Both the position numbers and the translations under genes were made by a program. A DNA stretch of 35,032 nt from assembly GCA_036897625.1 (NCBI GenBank), contig JAYMTA010000204.1, positions 1 through 35,032 on the forward strand, given 5' to 3'. The notes under the pieces were generated by a model, which ran no database searches, was not told the origin of the DNA, and saw nothing but the letters and a program-made list of their open reading frames with translations. This document shows positions 1 through 11,700 of the stretch, piece by piece; position 1 is the first letter of the stretch; the number at the start of each line of letters is the position of its first letter. The stretch is from Pelargonium cotyledonis. Taxonomy: Eukaryota; Streptophyta; Magnoliopsida; Geraniales; Geraniaceae.

Positions 1-94
1 GGTTGATGCGTGGCTTGACATGAAACTTGGATGTTTGGCTTGTCTGATTGTAGATGGTAGATGGAACTTTTTGACTAAGGTCCATTCCAAGTGG

Positions 95-340
95 AGGTTG
101 ACCTCAAATATGAGGAGGTAGACCGCAAATTTGAGGAGGTAGACCGCAAATATGAAGAGGTTGACCCCAAATAGATGTAGACCAAAAATATGAGGAGGTA
201 GACTAAAAATATGAGGACGTAGACTGAAATTATAAGGAGGGAGACTGAAAATATGAGGAGGAAGACTGAAAATATGAGGGAGACTAAAAATATGAGGGAG
301 GGAGACTGAAAATATGAGGGGGGGAGACTAAAAATAGGGA
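95..340. repeat. Degenerate G/A-rich minisatellite
   Basis: About a dozen imperfect units of roughly 20-23 bp, with a core close to TATGAGGAGGTAGACTGAAA, lie head to tail. Drift from 'gaccgcaaat' to 'gactgaaaat' along the array suggests stepwise expansion. The open frame on the minus strand (75-344) is only a product of this low-complexity repeat (a Ser/Leu/Tyr-rich translation) and is not called as a gene. Confidence 0.75.
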
Positions 341-344
341 GCAC

Positions 345-614
345 TCCAAGCGAGGAGTCTCCTTGAGTGTGTGTCTCGCGTGCTTTCCTTTTTCTTTTGT
401 TTTTTAGCCTTTCGGGTTCGTTTGTGGTCCGATTTGAATTCCGTTTGAATGGCTATGCTCCTTGCATTTTTCTCTTCAATATGAGTACAGAGTTGAATAT
501 CTTTGGAGGACTTTAATTTCGGGTCATTTTGACCGATTCGGACTAGCTGGCCACTTTTTCGTCTAACTGGGCGTGCCACGTGTCGATCTCTCATTGGTGA
601 ATTTACTTCTGATT
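345..614. other. Unassigned DNA next to the copia remnant
   Basis: No recognisable gene. A basic 88-codon open frame exists on the minus strand (328-594), but it has no family I recognise and no splice or promoter support. The stretch may be part of an older transposable element, since the copia remnant starts directly beside it. Confidence 0.3.
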
Positions 615-3320
615 TTTTTATGTCGAATCAAATGTAATTCTAGTAACCAAAGAATATGTTAGAAATCTACTCTAAATTCTCCCTTTGCCTAAAACCCTTA
701 CCTACCAAACAAGCTTAATACTTTTCTAAGATGTCATCTGATTTAACTTTCTTCTTTAAGATCCATTTGCGTCCTAAAGTCTTGCATCCAAGAGGAAGAT
801 CAACTAATGCAAAATTAAGTTAGCCTCGAGTGATTACATCTCATCATTAATGGCTTCCAACCACATATCAGCGTCTAAAGATATTAAGGAGTCTTGAAGA
901 CAAGAAAGGTCCTCCTTTAGGGTACGTCATTGAGAATAGACCAAATATCTTGGCTATTGTATCTCGTTTACTCCTTCTATATTTAGTTTCTAAACCATTT
1001 TGTACCTCGCCCTCACTAGATCTAGGTTAAATACTAGAATAATCACCCCCCTATTTCTTGATTTAAACTAGAATATATTTTTAAAGAAATCAACATCATT
1101 TAGTTCCTATATCACTCGAGCTTTCAAGTCAAAGAGCTTATAGGCTTTACTATCCAAGGCATAACCTGTGAACACACATTCATAGGCTCTACTAGCTAAC
1201 TTGATTCTCTTAGGATCAGGAATCCTAACAAAAGCAAGACAACTCCAAGTGATTGTAAGGTAAGATATAAAAAGTGATCTACCCTTCAGTACCTCATAAA
1301 GAGATGTCTTACTATAATTCTTAGGAACTTTATTAAGCAGAAAACAAACAGTCAAAATATATTCTCCTCACCAATGAGGAGAATCACCAAAATTAAGAGA
1401 TATGACAACAACAATCAATTCAGTTAAAGTTCTGTTTTTACTTTCAATTTTACCATTCATTTTAGGGGAATAAGGTGCAATTTTCTCGTGAAAAATACCA
1501 TGTGTTTTATAGAATTCAATAAAGAGGGTAGAATCATACTCACTTCCTCTATCACTACGAAGTTGTTTTATTTTCTTATTAAACTGATTTTCATATTTAG
1601 TTACAAAAACTTTAGAAGTATGAAGAGCATCACTTTTATGTTTCATCACGTACACATAAATATAATAAGAGCAATCATCAATAAAAGTGATAAAATAGCG
1701 ATAACCATTTCTTGTTAAAAAACCATCTAATTTACAAACATCATAATGAATTAAGTCAAATGGTTTCAGAATCTCTGGTTACAAATTTATTAGGTGTTTT
1801 AGTTATCTTTTCTTGACTACAAAATTCACAATTTTCAAAACCATTAACATAGACTTTAGGATTCAAACCTAAGTTACTAATGTTACAAATTATGCGCTTA
1901 TTAACATGGAAAAATCTAGCATGCGACTGAGAAAGAACACAACATATAAACTGAAACATTCACTTTATTAACTTCAACATCCAACTTAATCATACCATCA
2001 ACATCGTATATACCCAATACCAAAAAAAGTCTTATTCTTAGTTAAAGTAAATAAATCTGCATCTAGAGTTGGAAAGAAACCCGCCTTGTTGAGAAGATAG
2101 CTTCAAACTAGATTCTTTCTTATTGGCGGAGTGTACAGTATGTTCTTCAACATCAAGACTCATCCAGAGGTGAACTTCAACTACACGGTGCCAAAACCAT
2201 CAACTCTAATAGTGTGATTGTCTCTCATTAACACCTTAATATTATCGGGTCAAAGAAGTGTATGTCTTTAACATACTTCGGTCATAATTGACATGGAGAG
2301 AAAAGTCAATGTCAACCCACCACCCATCTACTAATCCACTAATAAAGTTGATCTTAGAAATCATCGTTGTAAGCGGCGATTCTTCAATTAGGTTCACAGT
2401 GGCGTGGACAGTGTTATTAGTCTTGTTCTGGCACTTGCGTGCCATATGAACCAGTTTTCAACAATGGTAACATAAGAACACAGCCGGATCCACTTAGGTG
2501 GTTGTTTCGAAGGATTCTGTAGTGGCTTGAATTTGGAGGGTGTCAAGTCTCACAGGCCGGAGGGTTGCAGTTCTAAGTCGGCTTGCAATTCTAAACTTTG
2601 AAATTTCTCAAATTGGGTTTCGTCACCACGGTGGACCCTCGACCCTCAATTGTTGTTAGCGGTTACCACAAGTAGTTTCTCCTTCTGATCCTCCTTTCGA
2701 GCCTCTTCCTCAATCTGGAGACGAGATATCAAACTCTCTAGTGAGAATTTCTTGGTTTTGTGCTTGAGAGCATGTTTGAAATCTCTCCAAGAATAGGATA
2801 ATTTATCAGCAATAACCGTAACTTGAAATTATTAATCAAAAACCATACTTTCATAAATTATCTCATAAGAGATTTTTTGAAGCTCGTGAGATTGGACCTC
2901 TGTTGTTTTGTTTTTGGTCATCTAAAACTTGAGGTACCGGCTGACATCATACTTTTGGTGTCAGCTTCCTCAATGTCATACTTTTTCTAGAGCGCCTCCC
3001 ATATCTTGTTGGTCGAGCTTTCATCGGAGTTGTATTAATCGTACAGATTGTCAGAGAGTTTGGTAAGGATGAAATTTTAGTAGAGGAAGTCGTTTTCTTT
3101 CCAAGTTTCCAACGTCTTAATTGGTTTGTGTCTCCTTCTTGGTTGTGTCTGCTTTGTCATCAACCATGGACATGAGTTTGGTCAAAATAGCAGCCACCTT
3201 CTTTATAGTGAGGAAGAATAACATCTCCTGCCTTTAGTGCTTGATGTGTGCGCCCAAGAACTATAATGGGCGGTTCATATCAGCACCAGTAAGTTCAGTA
3301 GAAACGTTATCGGTCGACAT
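615..3320 (-). mobile_element. Decayed Ty1/copia retrotransposon (gag, protease, integrase, start of RT)
   Basis: Read on the minus strand, the polyprotein appears in copia order. A gag start (MSTDNVSTELTG) is at about 3319, followed by a UBN2/DUF4219-like stretch interrupted by stops. Then come the end of a zinc knuckle (MARKCQNK) and a protease start (WWVD...HVNYDRSM) at 2242-2445. A GAG-pre-integrase segment (HVNKRII..NLGL, CEFCSQEKITKTP) is at 1756-1959. The integrase core (IKQLRSDRGSEY, APYSPKMNGKIESKNRTL) is at 1368-1655, and the integrase/RT linker is at 1107-1355. At about 860 there is a remnant of the 'DADMWLEAINDEM' type, and at about 790 'LVDLPLGCK'. RT breaks off near 615 after 'VTRIT'; catalytic RT and RNase H are absent. 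Multiple stops and frameshifts make it non-coding today. Confidence 0.9.
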
Positions 3321-3720
3321 GGTAGTAAAAACGTCTTAAAAAAACATTTCAACCAAATGGAAATCGTTACCGATTGGATAAGTGCAAACTAGGTCTCTCT
3401 CTTTTCGTGGCACTGCCCAAAAAGTTGCACGACAAAATAGTAGCCCCAACGTTCCCAAGATAAAACAATCCACTCAATTATCGAGTTTGTGTTGCACCAT
3501 ACAAAGTTGATTCTGGAACTACACTCACTAGAAACTAGAAACAATACTACTCTCAAATTTGTATTCTAGGTTTTGTGATTTTTCTATTTTTTGTGGTTTT
3601 TTTTTCGGAAGCAGAGTGAGAAATTTGGAAACATTGATATTAATCTTCCTCAGAACTTTCAGAGAGATTTTTATCCCAGTAATACTATCGTATTGTATGT
3701 ATTAATGTTCTCCTAGAGGT
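3321..3720 (-). other. Probable copia 5' leader / LTR remnant, not delimited
   Basis: This lies immediately upstream (minus-strand sense) of the gag start, where a 5' untranslated leader and 5' LTR would be expected. I could not find a clear TG...CA pair or a methionine-tRNA primer site, so the assignment rests on position only. Confidence 0.3.
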
Positions 3721-4335
3721 AGAGGTCATTAATGTCGCGTAGAGATCTAATTAGAAGCTAATAGATCATTTTAAATTGTATAAAACCTTCATAAATAATT
3801 TAATTAGAGTTTTTCTCTTCAAGTCCAAAATATATTAACTTATTTGTCTGTTGAGATATAATGAAAACGATTTCGCCTAATTTTTTTGTGGGCATCTCTT
3901 GCGTTAATCTAGTTATGACCAAATACAAGTTAGACATTAATTCTAGTTTCATTTCAATCACAAAGTGTAATATGAGATTTTTCGCTAGAAGAGATCATGA
4001 AGTATATCACAATTGAGTTCATTCATGTAGTGCAATACTTGGAGTGGTTAGCCAATGTAGTTATCTTAAGCAGTGTGGAGTATTTGTACACTCATTAAAC
4101 TAAGTTAGTGATAAATATTGTACTTGTCAATATATTAATGACATAATTGAAAAATATAATGAATTTTTTATCATCAAAAAACATTTATTTTGAAACAATT
4201 TTTGTTTGTTACAATGACATTAATTATGAAACGCATGTAGTATCTTTTTTGTATATGCGTGACCGAAAAAAGAAGAAGAGAATTTTGTAGCAAAAACATA
4301 AAATGTAGTTACATGGTAACTCATTCGATCTAAAA
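3721..4335. other. Gene-free AT-rich stretch
   Basis: No open frame of note, no splice-consistent exon and no clear element ends were seen. Confidence 0.4.
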
Positions 4336-4344
4336 AGAAAAAAC

Positions 4345-4445
4345 CATCATTAGGACAAGTGGCTTAATACATTTGTTTCTCATGAGATTTCAAGTTCGAG
4401 TCTCGGTTATTACGTTTGCTGATAAAAATAAATATTGAACCTAAA
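4345..4445 (+). mobile_element. tRNA-like (SINE-type) fragment
   Basis: The segment carries an A-box-like 'tggcttaatac' and, about 40 bp on, a B-box-like 'agttcgagtctcg', followed by an A-rich tail (gataaaaataaat). This is the arrangement of an internal Pol III promoter in tRNA-derived SINEs. It does not fold into a complete tRNA that I can support, so it is called a retroposon fragment rather than a tRNA gene. Confidence 0.4.
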
Positions 4446-4770
4446 AAGAATGCTACATATTAAGAAGTGGTGGGATAAGATATGTTAGGATTGGACTATT
4501 TTCAATTGAGAGTGTGAATGAATCTTCCTAGTTTGCATCTTTTAGGGGTGTTTAATGGAGGAGTGTGAAGAAGCACATCCTTAGGTGGGAGAGAGGAGAG
4601 GAGGGTGGTCATGGTTGAGTAGAAAAGAGTAGGTTTGTTAAACAAGCCCTGCTCTCTCACTCTATTCCCTCTCCTTCCCTCTTCACTAATTTATGTTTCA
4701 TTTAGGCTTAAAATAAATTATTAAATGGACCTAACTATTTACTATTATACCACAACTACTGAATGCATGT

Positions 4771-4792
4771 GTTGTGTTGTGTTGTGTTGTGC
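4771..4792. repeat. (GTTGT)n microsatellite
   Basis: Four pentanucleotide units GTTGT in a row, followed by a degenerate unit. Confidence 0.8.
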
Positions 4793-5035
4793 TGACTCAA
4801 AATATAATAAAATAAATTTTTATTTTTATTTTGTCGTGAAAAGAGTGTGAGTTCTTTCAGGAATATCTTCAACATACGTGGGTTAAAATCTCTTGATTTT
4901 GCTATTGTATTAGTACTTAAGTGCATATTTATCTATATATTTTTTCGGTATAATCTAGTTGAATTCCATACAAAGTGCAAAATCTTAATCCAGAATACAC
5001 AAACTAGTCGGTCCATTCTCGTAATTACGTATATG

Positions 5036-5495
5036 TTCAAGAATAGGGCTAACGACTCGTGTAGTAACACGACTCAAAATTAACGTGTTTGGACTCGCAC
5101 ATTTTGTAATCATGTCATGTTCATGTTGAAAAGCCCAAAATACATTTAGTAATCATGTCATATTCGTGTTGGGCCTCTAGAACACAAGCTATTCATTAGT
5201 CGTGTTGTGATATACACGACGCGCTCAACGCGCACATTTAAGGATATAATTGTAAATTATTTGCTAATAATTGTTGGGTCATGCGATCCCAAACGTGATG
5301 GTTTTATCGTGTAGAATATGTTAGATCGTTCGTGTTATATCAACGCAACCCATTAGTTTGTTATCGTGTTAAACGTGTTGTGTTGATTTTTATAATCGTA
5401 TTCTTATTTTTGTCAAATTCATATTGGGTTGTGCAAGACACAAACAACCTTTAACACAAATTGAACACGGTCGAATTGCCATCTCTATTCAAGCA
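5036..5495. mobile_element. Non-autonomous hAT-like element with 8-bp target duplications
   Basis: The element body (5044-5487, 444 bp) begins TAGGGCTAACGACTCGTGT and ends in a segment whose reverse complement is TAGAGATGGCAATTCG, giving imperfect terminal inverted repeats of the plant hAT 'TAGRGNTGGCAAWTCGTG' type. It is flanked by 8-bp direct repeats TTCAAGAA (5036-5043) and TTCAAGCA (5488-5495), seven of eight bases matching, as expected for hAT insertion. It has no coding capacity. The interior is rich in CGTGTT/AACACG motifs. A related, partly truncated copy lies at about 32725-33104. It sits roughly 340 bp upstream of the BURP gene start codon. Confidence 0.75.
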
Positions 5496-5718
5496 GTTGA
5501 TTCACTTGTTCAAGTAGGAAAATAAGTACAATAACAAAAACCACTCAAATCAAAGTGGTACAATATGGCATTACTACACTATCAATCTCTATGCATCTAT
5601 CTCTCTCTATCTACACCTGTCCCATTTGTCAATGACTGCATTGAAAGTTTGAGCCTGGGGCAGTTGTAGCAATTAAACCAGTCCGAAAATATAGGTGGTA
5701 CAATAACTCTATCAACTC

Positions 5719-5728
5719 TATAAAAATA
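5719..5728 (+). promoter_or_regulatory. TATA box of the BURP gene
   Basis: TATAAAAATA lies about 115 bp upstream of the start codon at 5833. That leaves room for a leader of roughly 80 nt, and there is no competing TATA closer in. Position and sequence are typical of a plant Pol II promoter; the transcription start itself is not determined. Confidence 0.6.
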
Positions 5729-5832
5729 TGGAACTCACTTCATCAATCTTCAATCCCACTAAACCATTGTTTTCATTCCAGTTCCTCAAATCTTCCTCCA
5801 CTTGCAGCAATAGCAGCTCCTAAAAACCTTTG

Positions 5833-7198
5833 ATGATGGCAACAAAATTCCTACTATTTTTCACTGTAAGTGCAAGCTTTTCATCTCCAAGCATTTACAT
5901 GTTATTGTTTCTAGTTCTTCCTTTGATCTCAAGGCTTTGTTGTTTTCATGCAGCTAGGGCTGGTGGCATGCCATGCAGCTATACCTCCTCAGCTTTACTG
6001 GGAATCCATGCTGCCAAACACTCCCATGCCGAAATCTGTCAGAGACATTTTACAATCTGGTTAGTGTTTATATAATATATTGCTTGAAAACTTTATGATC
6101 ATCTTCCTCTATATGCTCTTCTAATGTATGAATACACTTGCAGACATCATGGACCAGAAAAGTACCTCAGTCACTGTGGGCAAGGGGGGTGTAGATGTCG
6201 ACGCAGGAAAAGGAAAGCCCGGTGGCACCTCTGTTAACGTGGGCAAGGGCGGTGTAGATGTCAACTCGGGAAAAGGAAAGCCTGGTGGCACCTCTGTTAA
6301 CGTGGGAAAAGGCGGTGTAGATGTCAATTCGGGAAAAGAAAAGCCCGGTGGCACCTCAGTTAACGTGGGCAAGGGTGGTGTCAACACTGATGCCGGAAAT
6401 GGAAGAACAAAGGTAGGCGTCGGCAAAGGAGGAGTAACTGTGCACGCAGGACGCAAGGGGAAGCCTGTGTATGTTGGAGTAGGCGCACCTGGGCCATCTC
6501 CATTCATGTACAACTATGCTGCAACAGCGACTCAACTACATGATAACCCCGACGTTGCTCTTTTCTTCTTGGAAAAGGACTTGCATAACGGCACAAAAAT
6601 GAACTTGCATTTCACTACAGATTCAAATGCAGCAACATTCCTACCTCGTCAAGTTGCTGAGTCAGTACCCTTTTCGTCAACCGATATGCCGGATATCTTG
6701 AACTACTTCTCAGTTGCACCTGGATCACCGGAAGCTCAGACAATAAAGAAAACACTTAAAGCGTGCGAAGAACCAAGCATTGCAGGAGAAGACAAGTACT
6801 GTGCTACGTCATTAGAGTCAATGATCGACTTCAGCACTTCTAAGCTTGGAAGAAATGTTCAGGCAATCTCTACGGAGGTGGAAAAAGAAACTCCAAAGCA
6901 GAAATTTACTATTAAAGCTGGAATAAAGCAGATGACAGGTGACAAAGCAGTAGTGTGCCATAAGCAGAACTATGCATATGCCGTCTTCTATTGTCACACC
7001 ACAAAGACAACAAAGGCTTTTACCGTTCCCTTGGAGGCTGCTGACGGGACAAAAGCCAAAGCAGTTGCAGTGTGCCACACAGATACATCAGCATGGAACC
7101 CAAAACATTTGGCTTTTCAAGTTCTCAAAGTTAAGCCAGGAACCTCCTCAGTCTGCCATTTCCTTCCAGAAAACCACATTGTCTGGGTTCCTAAGTAG
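5833..7198 (+). CDS. BURP domain protein, RD22-like
   Basis: Three exons: 5833-5865, 5954-6059 and 6144-7198, joining in phase to 397 codons. Residues 1-19 form a signal peptide (FLLFFTLGLVACHA). Exon 2 encodes the family segment LYWESMLPNTPMPKSVRDIL. From residue 54 there are three 21-residue units of TSVNVGKGGVDVNSGKGKPGG type and a decaying fourth, the TxV repeats that mark RD22 members. The BURP domain covers about residues 187-397 and has the full signature CH-X10-CH-X25-CH-X25-CH, ending FLPENHIVWVPK. RD22-type proteins are secreted, cell-wall-associated and often induced by ABA or drought in other plants; that regulation is family knowledge, not shown here. Nothing looks broken. An ATG at 5836 is an alternative start that differs by one residue. 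Confidence 0.93.
6164..6352 (+). repeat. 63-bp in-frame coding repeat in the BURP gene
   Basis: Three consecutive 63-bp units (6164-6226, 6227-6289, 6290-6352) each encode one 21-residue glycine/lysine-rich TxV repeat; a fourth diverges after about 45 bp. Units 2 and 3 differ at only about five positions, so the array probably expanded recently or is kept uniform by gene conversion. Confidence 0.85.
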
Positions 7199-8739
7199 AT
7201 ATCTGCATGAAAGATCACAAGCTTGTTAATTCCAACCAGTAGCTGTCACAGTTTGAATTAAAGAGTTCGAAACTCTATCCTACATCCCCCGTCTACCTTA
7301 TTATGTTACACATATTTTACCTTATAAGCTATAAAGCTACCTATAGTTATGAATACTACACCATATTCATATTTTATAGTACACATAACTCTCTGGTTTA
7401 TAAACTACTTTGATACTCTTCAAATACACAAAGTTTCCACTGATGTCATACTCAGATACTTAGATAAAGAGAGTGATATTGCATTACAGCCCAGAGCCCA
7501 CAACAATTGATTGAGCAATGCAAATATGCAATAGCTAATTAACTATCACAATCCTAGTCTACCTTAGTTCCTATATTCTGGTGAAAATCTCTTATATAAA
7601 GAAGTATCTCTTGTAGTCTTGTGTACTAGTTATCAAAAGAAATTCACATCAATAATACAATTACTCTTATTTCCAAGAATTAATACTAAAAATCAAAGCA
7701 AGCAATTAGCAAATTGAAGGATTTGGACAGCATGTAGCAGCACCAGCAAACCACAGAAGAAGTAACACATAACAGAACTGGGGTTTTTGAAGAACCTCTT
7801 TGTAACACACGATCATCTAGGGCTGGAACAGCTTCAAAAGTCGAAGAAGAGTGGATTGATGAGGAAGATACCACAAAGAAATTGAACATACAAATCTATT
7901 GATAATATTAGTGATGGAGATGATGACGACGATTTTTAGATTTATCTTATCATTAATTATAAATATTATAAACTTCTATATTATAATAAACATATTTTGG
8001 TAATTCTTATGTTTAAATTCAAATATTCTATATAAATTTTTAAAGTGCGTCTCACTACATTGTAGCCCATGCCTCATAGTGCGCCTTGTGCCTAAGCTAT
8101 AGAGGACCCTAGCACCTCAAATGTGCCTCATGCATTTTAAAACATTGATAAAATTCCAACTGTGTACAGAAAATCTAGTAGCCAGAACGACAAACTTAAT
8201 GAATACTGACAATGGGGTTTAACAAATTGACTAACTTTAGTTAGAAACATGCCATTGACACTGCTAATCATGGGGATTCTCAGTATATTTCCGTTAAACA
8301 TGTACAGTATGATAGACATGATGTCAACAGAGTGCAGACCAGTACATGTAACATTTAGATGATGCTTATCATAACTACAAAATATAGTATAACATCAATT
8401 ACCTTGACAATGCCGTATCAACAAGTCCAGAAGCAGTTTTGTATCAGACGGATACGAATGCTGAGAATCCCTAGCAGTTGCAGGAAAAAATTGGACTTTG
8501 AGATCTGTGTAACCATCTTCGGAGTTCAGACAGTAGGATATAGGAACCACAAATTTGAGACAACTTCATAACTTAGTTTCCAGAAAACATTATTGATGCC
8601 TGATCAGTAATGATGAGCATGTCTAATTTGAATATACAATTGATGCAAAGTTCTTCAACTTCTTTTTAAATTTTCTTCAAGGTTTCAGGTGAAAGCAAAA
8701 TTGTCGAACATGCATCAAACTAACAAGCTTCATTGTAAT
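7199..8739. other. Region between the BURP and Pol theta genes
   Basis: Contains the BURP 3' untranslated region and then AT-rich DNA up to the 3' end of the minus-strand Pol theta gene. Around 8045-8150 is a CTCA/GCCT-rich patch ending 'tttaaaacattgat' that looks like a common plant dispersed-repeat fragment. No protein-coding exon could be supported; the 67-codon minus-strand frame at 7686-7889 has no recognisable features. Confidence 0.4.
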
Positions 8740-11700
8740 TTACGAATCAGAAACAAGTACATCTTTATACTGGTCATCGTGGAAGGGCTCCAAAGAACCC
8801 CATGTATTTCCGACTTTCAGTTTGACATTCAATGGAACTGCAAACATACAACATGATAATACACAGTGAATATCTGTTAGTTATCAAGATATAAGTCTAA
8901 GATATAATAACACACACACACACACACAAAACAAAAAAAAAATCTTACCAAGAAGTGAGGCTGCATTCTCCATGCTTGTTTGCAATAACAGAGCGGCTTC
9001 CTTTATCACAGAAGGATCAACTTCCAGTACTAATTCGTCATGCACCTGGATAGCAAGCAGAAATAGTATTAAGTAAAAAATCTTGCTTCTCAAGTAAAAG
9101 AAGTTAAGTCAACTATATAATAATTAAACATTTCAATTAAAGTCTAAACTAATGCTTTCTACAAAGTATTTACAGGAATTAAATTATAATCCGAAGGCAC
9201 AAATAAAGTAGCTCAGCAGCTTCAAAAATAACCTGTAAAAGAATTCGACAGCGACCCTTGAGCATTGAAAATTTGTTTGCCAATGAAATGCTGGACTCGG
9301 GCCTATCAGATCCTTCAGCAATCACAGTATAAATATTTATCATGGCAATCTTAATTATATCAGCAGCAGACCCCTGTAAATAGTAGCTATTAGTATTCAG
9401 TACTGCATCATCGAGGTTTATAATATCTTGAACATTCTAAAATAGACATTATACCTGACAAATAGAATTCACAGCTTGCCTCTGGGCTTTTGATTTCTCT
9501 TTACTGTTTCCAAATTTTATTTTTGACAAGAACCGTTTTCTTCCCTTAATGGTCTCAATATATCTGATTCACAATGATACAAATGTATTTAATAGTTTAT
9601 ATAAGACTCATGATTAATTGTGTGACTCATGATTATATGTGATCACTAGAAAAGAGCAACAGATGCACATACGAGTAAATAAATGTAAATCATTCTTTGT
9701 GAAATTTGGAGAAATGACAAGGCTGGATAGCCATCAAAGAGATTTAATTGTAGATGGTTCATGAACCGAAAGAAACAGGAAATAGGATTATAAATAAGAA
9801 TAAACATTACATATCCAATTATTGGTGTAAATAGATAAGAAATGAGTTTTATAAAAATAAAAATAAAAATTATCACAGATTCAGACTAAAATTAAAGTCT
9901 ATAATAAAGACACTACAACCCAAATTATGTATATAGGGAAAAACCGATGAGTAGCTATTTGCAAATGGGAAATCATGAGATGCCCTTACCCTCTCTGATG
10001 GCAAAATGCAACAGCTTCATGAAGCCAGGAATCCACACCAGGAAAAGAACTTTTAAAGCTTTTAATTTTTGCTTTAGCTTCATCTGAATTGCAATCCAGT
10101 TGTTCAGAAAGAGTATTAGGACCCATTCCATACAGAATGCCATAGACCAATCTCTTGGTCTGATCTCGTTCGTGAGAGCTAACTGAATCTAATGGCTTTC
10201 CAGTCCATTTTGCTGCTATCATTATAAAGACATCACCATGGGGTTTACTAAGCAGTTCAATTAACACAGAGTCCCTAGAGAAATGTGCCATTAACCGCAA
10301 TTCTATCTGTGAATAGTCAGCTGTTAACAATAACCAGTCATCCTGCAATAAAAAACAGGAACTTTATCAACTAAAACAAATCACAGAGCCATTTCTAATT
10401 ATTTAGTGGCCGCATAAAAACGTTGATGACATATTAATCACTGGAAATGTTCTCGTCGGTATCCAACTGTTAAAGGATTGTTCTAACATTTTCATACCAA
10501 AAATATGGGAAAACTTATATACTTCCTAGGCATTGAAGTTGCACGATCAAAACTTATCACAGCGGAAGTATGCCTTAGATATCCCTATTAGACTCAAATC
10601 AGTCGACACTCCAATGGATTCTAATTTCAGCTATGACCAGGACAGAGGGAGCCTCTAGCGGATCAACGAAAATATCGAGAACTGGTTAGAAGGTTTAACT
10701 ATCTCACAATAACTCGATTAGAGAACTCATTTGTTGTGAATATAGTGAGTCATTCTTGAACTCACTTTGTGACTCTCGCTGGGAAGCCACTGTAAATTCT
10801 AAAGTACATCAAAGGACCACCTAGAAATGGCTTACTTTATGAGAATAAAAGACATATTGAGGTTCATTGATATTCAGATGCAAATTGTGTCAGATGTCCC
10901 TGTGAACGAAGGTCAGCCTTAGGAGTTTGTGTCTTATTTGGAGGCATCTTAGTTTCTTCAAAAAGCAAGAAACAAAATGCCGTGGCAAGATCATGAGATG
11001 AGGCCGAGTATAGAGCAATGACACATGCAAAATGCGATCTTATATGGATCAAACAACTCCTTGAAGAGTAAATTTTTTGCAAAGTTTCTCCAATGATGCT
11101 CATATGTGACATCAAGCTCCCCTTCACATTACCTCCAACCCAGTCTTTCATGAATGGACAGAACACATTGAGATTGACTGCTACTTCATAAGAAAAAGCT
11201 TGTGGATGGTGTAATCGTGACTGCGTTTGTCAACTCTAACAATCAACTTGCAGATGTTTTTACAAAATCCCTTTGGGGTCCTAGCATTGAATATGTATGT
11301 AACCAGCTTGGACCATATGACATCTACGCTCCAATTTGAGGTGGGGTGTTAGAGTTAGTTGTATAGTAGGAGGAAACTATGTCAGAATAAGAAACTCTGG
11401 TTTTCAGGTATCCTAATTGATCCCAATTTTTTCTCGTCTACTATAAATAGGGGTATTCCCATTGTGAATAAAAACATAATATATTCACTCACAGTGATCA
11501 TACACATGTTGATCGGCTAGAGGCCAGCCAAGTTATATATTTTCATGCATCATCGGTACTAACAATATAATAATACCCATAAATGTTTGAGTACCCTTCA
11601 GAACAGCTAGTAGATCCAATAATGTCAAATAATCAACAACAGATTCAACCTTGGGACTCCACCCAACCTAATATTTCATGGAAAAAACTAATATTCTCGT

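Noticed and set aside
4345..4445. A true tRNA gene
   Set aside because: A- and B-box-like sequences are present, but no full cloverleaf with paired acceptor stem could be drawn.
5830..6075. Continuous 81-codon frame starting MMMATK
   Set aside because: It reads through the first BURP intron. Splicing at 5866/5953 gives a BURP N-terminus that matches the family.
6121..6513. 130-codon proline-rich open frame on the minus strand
   Set aside because: It is the antisense of the Gly-rich TxV repeat of the BURP gene; its regularity comes from the 63-bp units.
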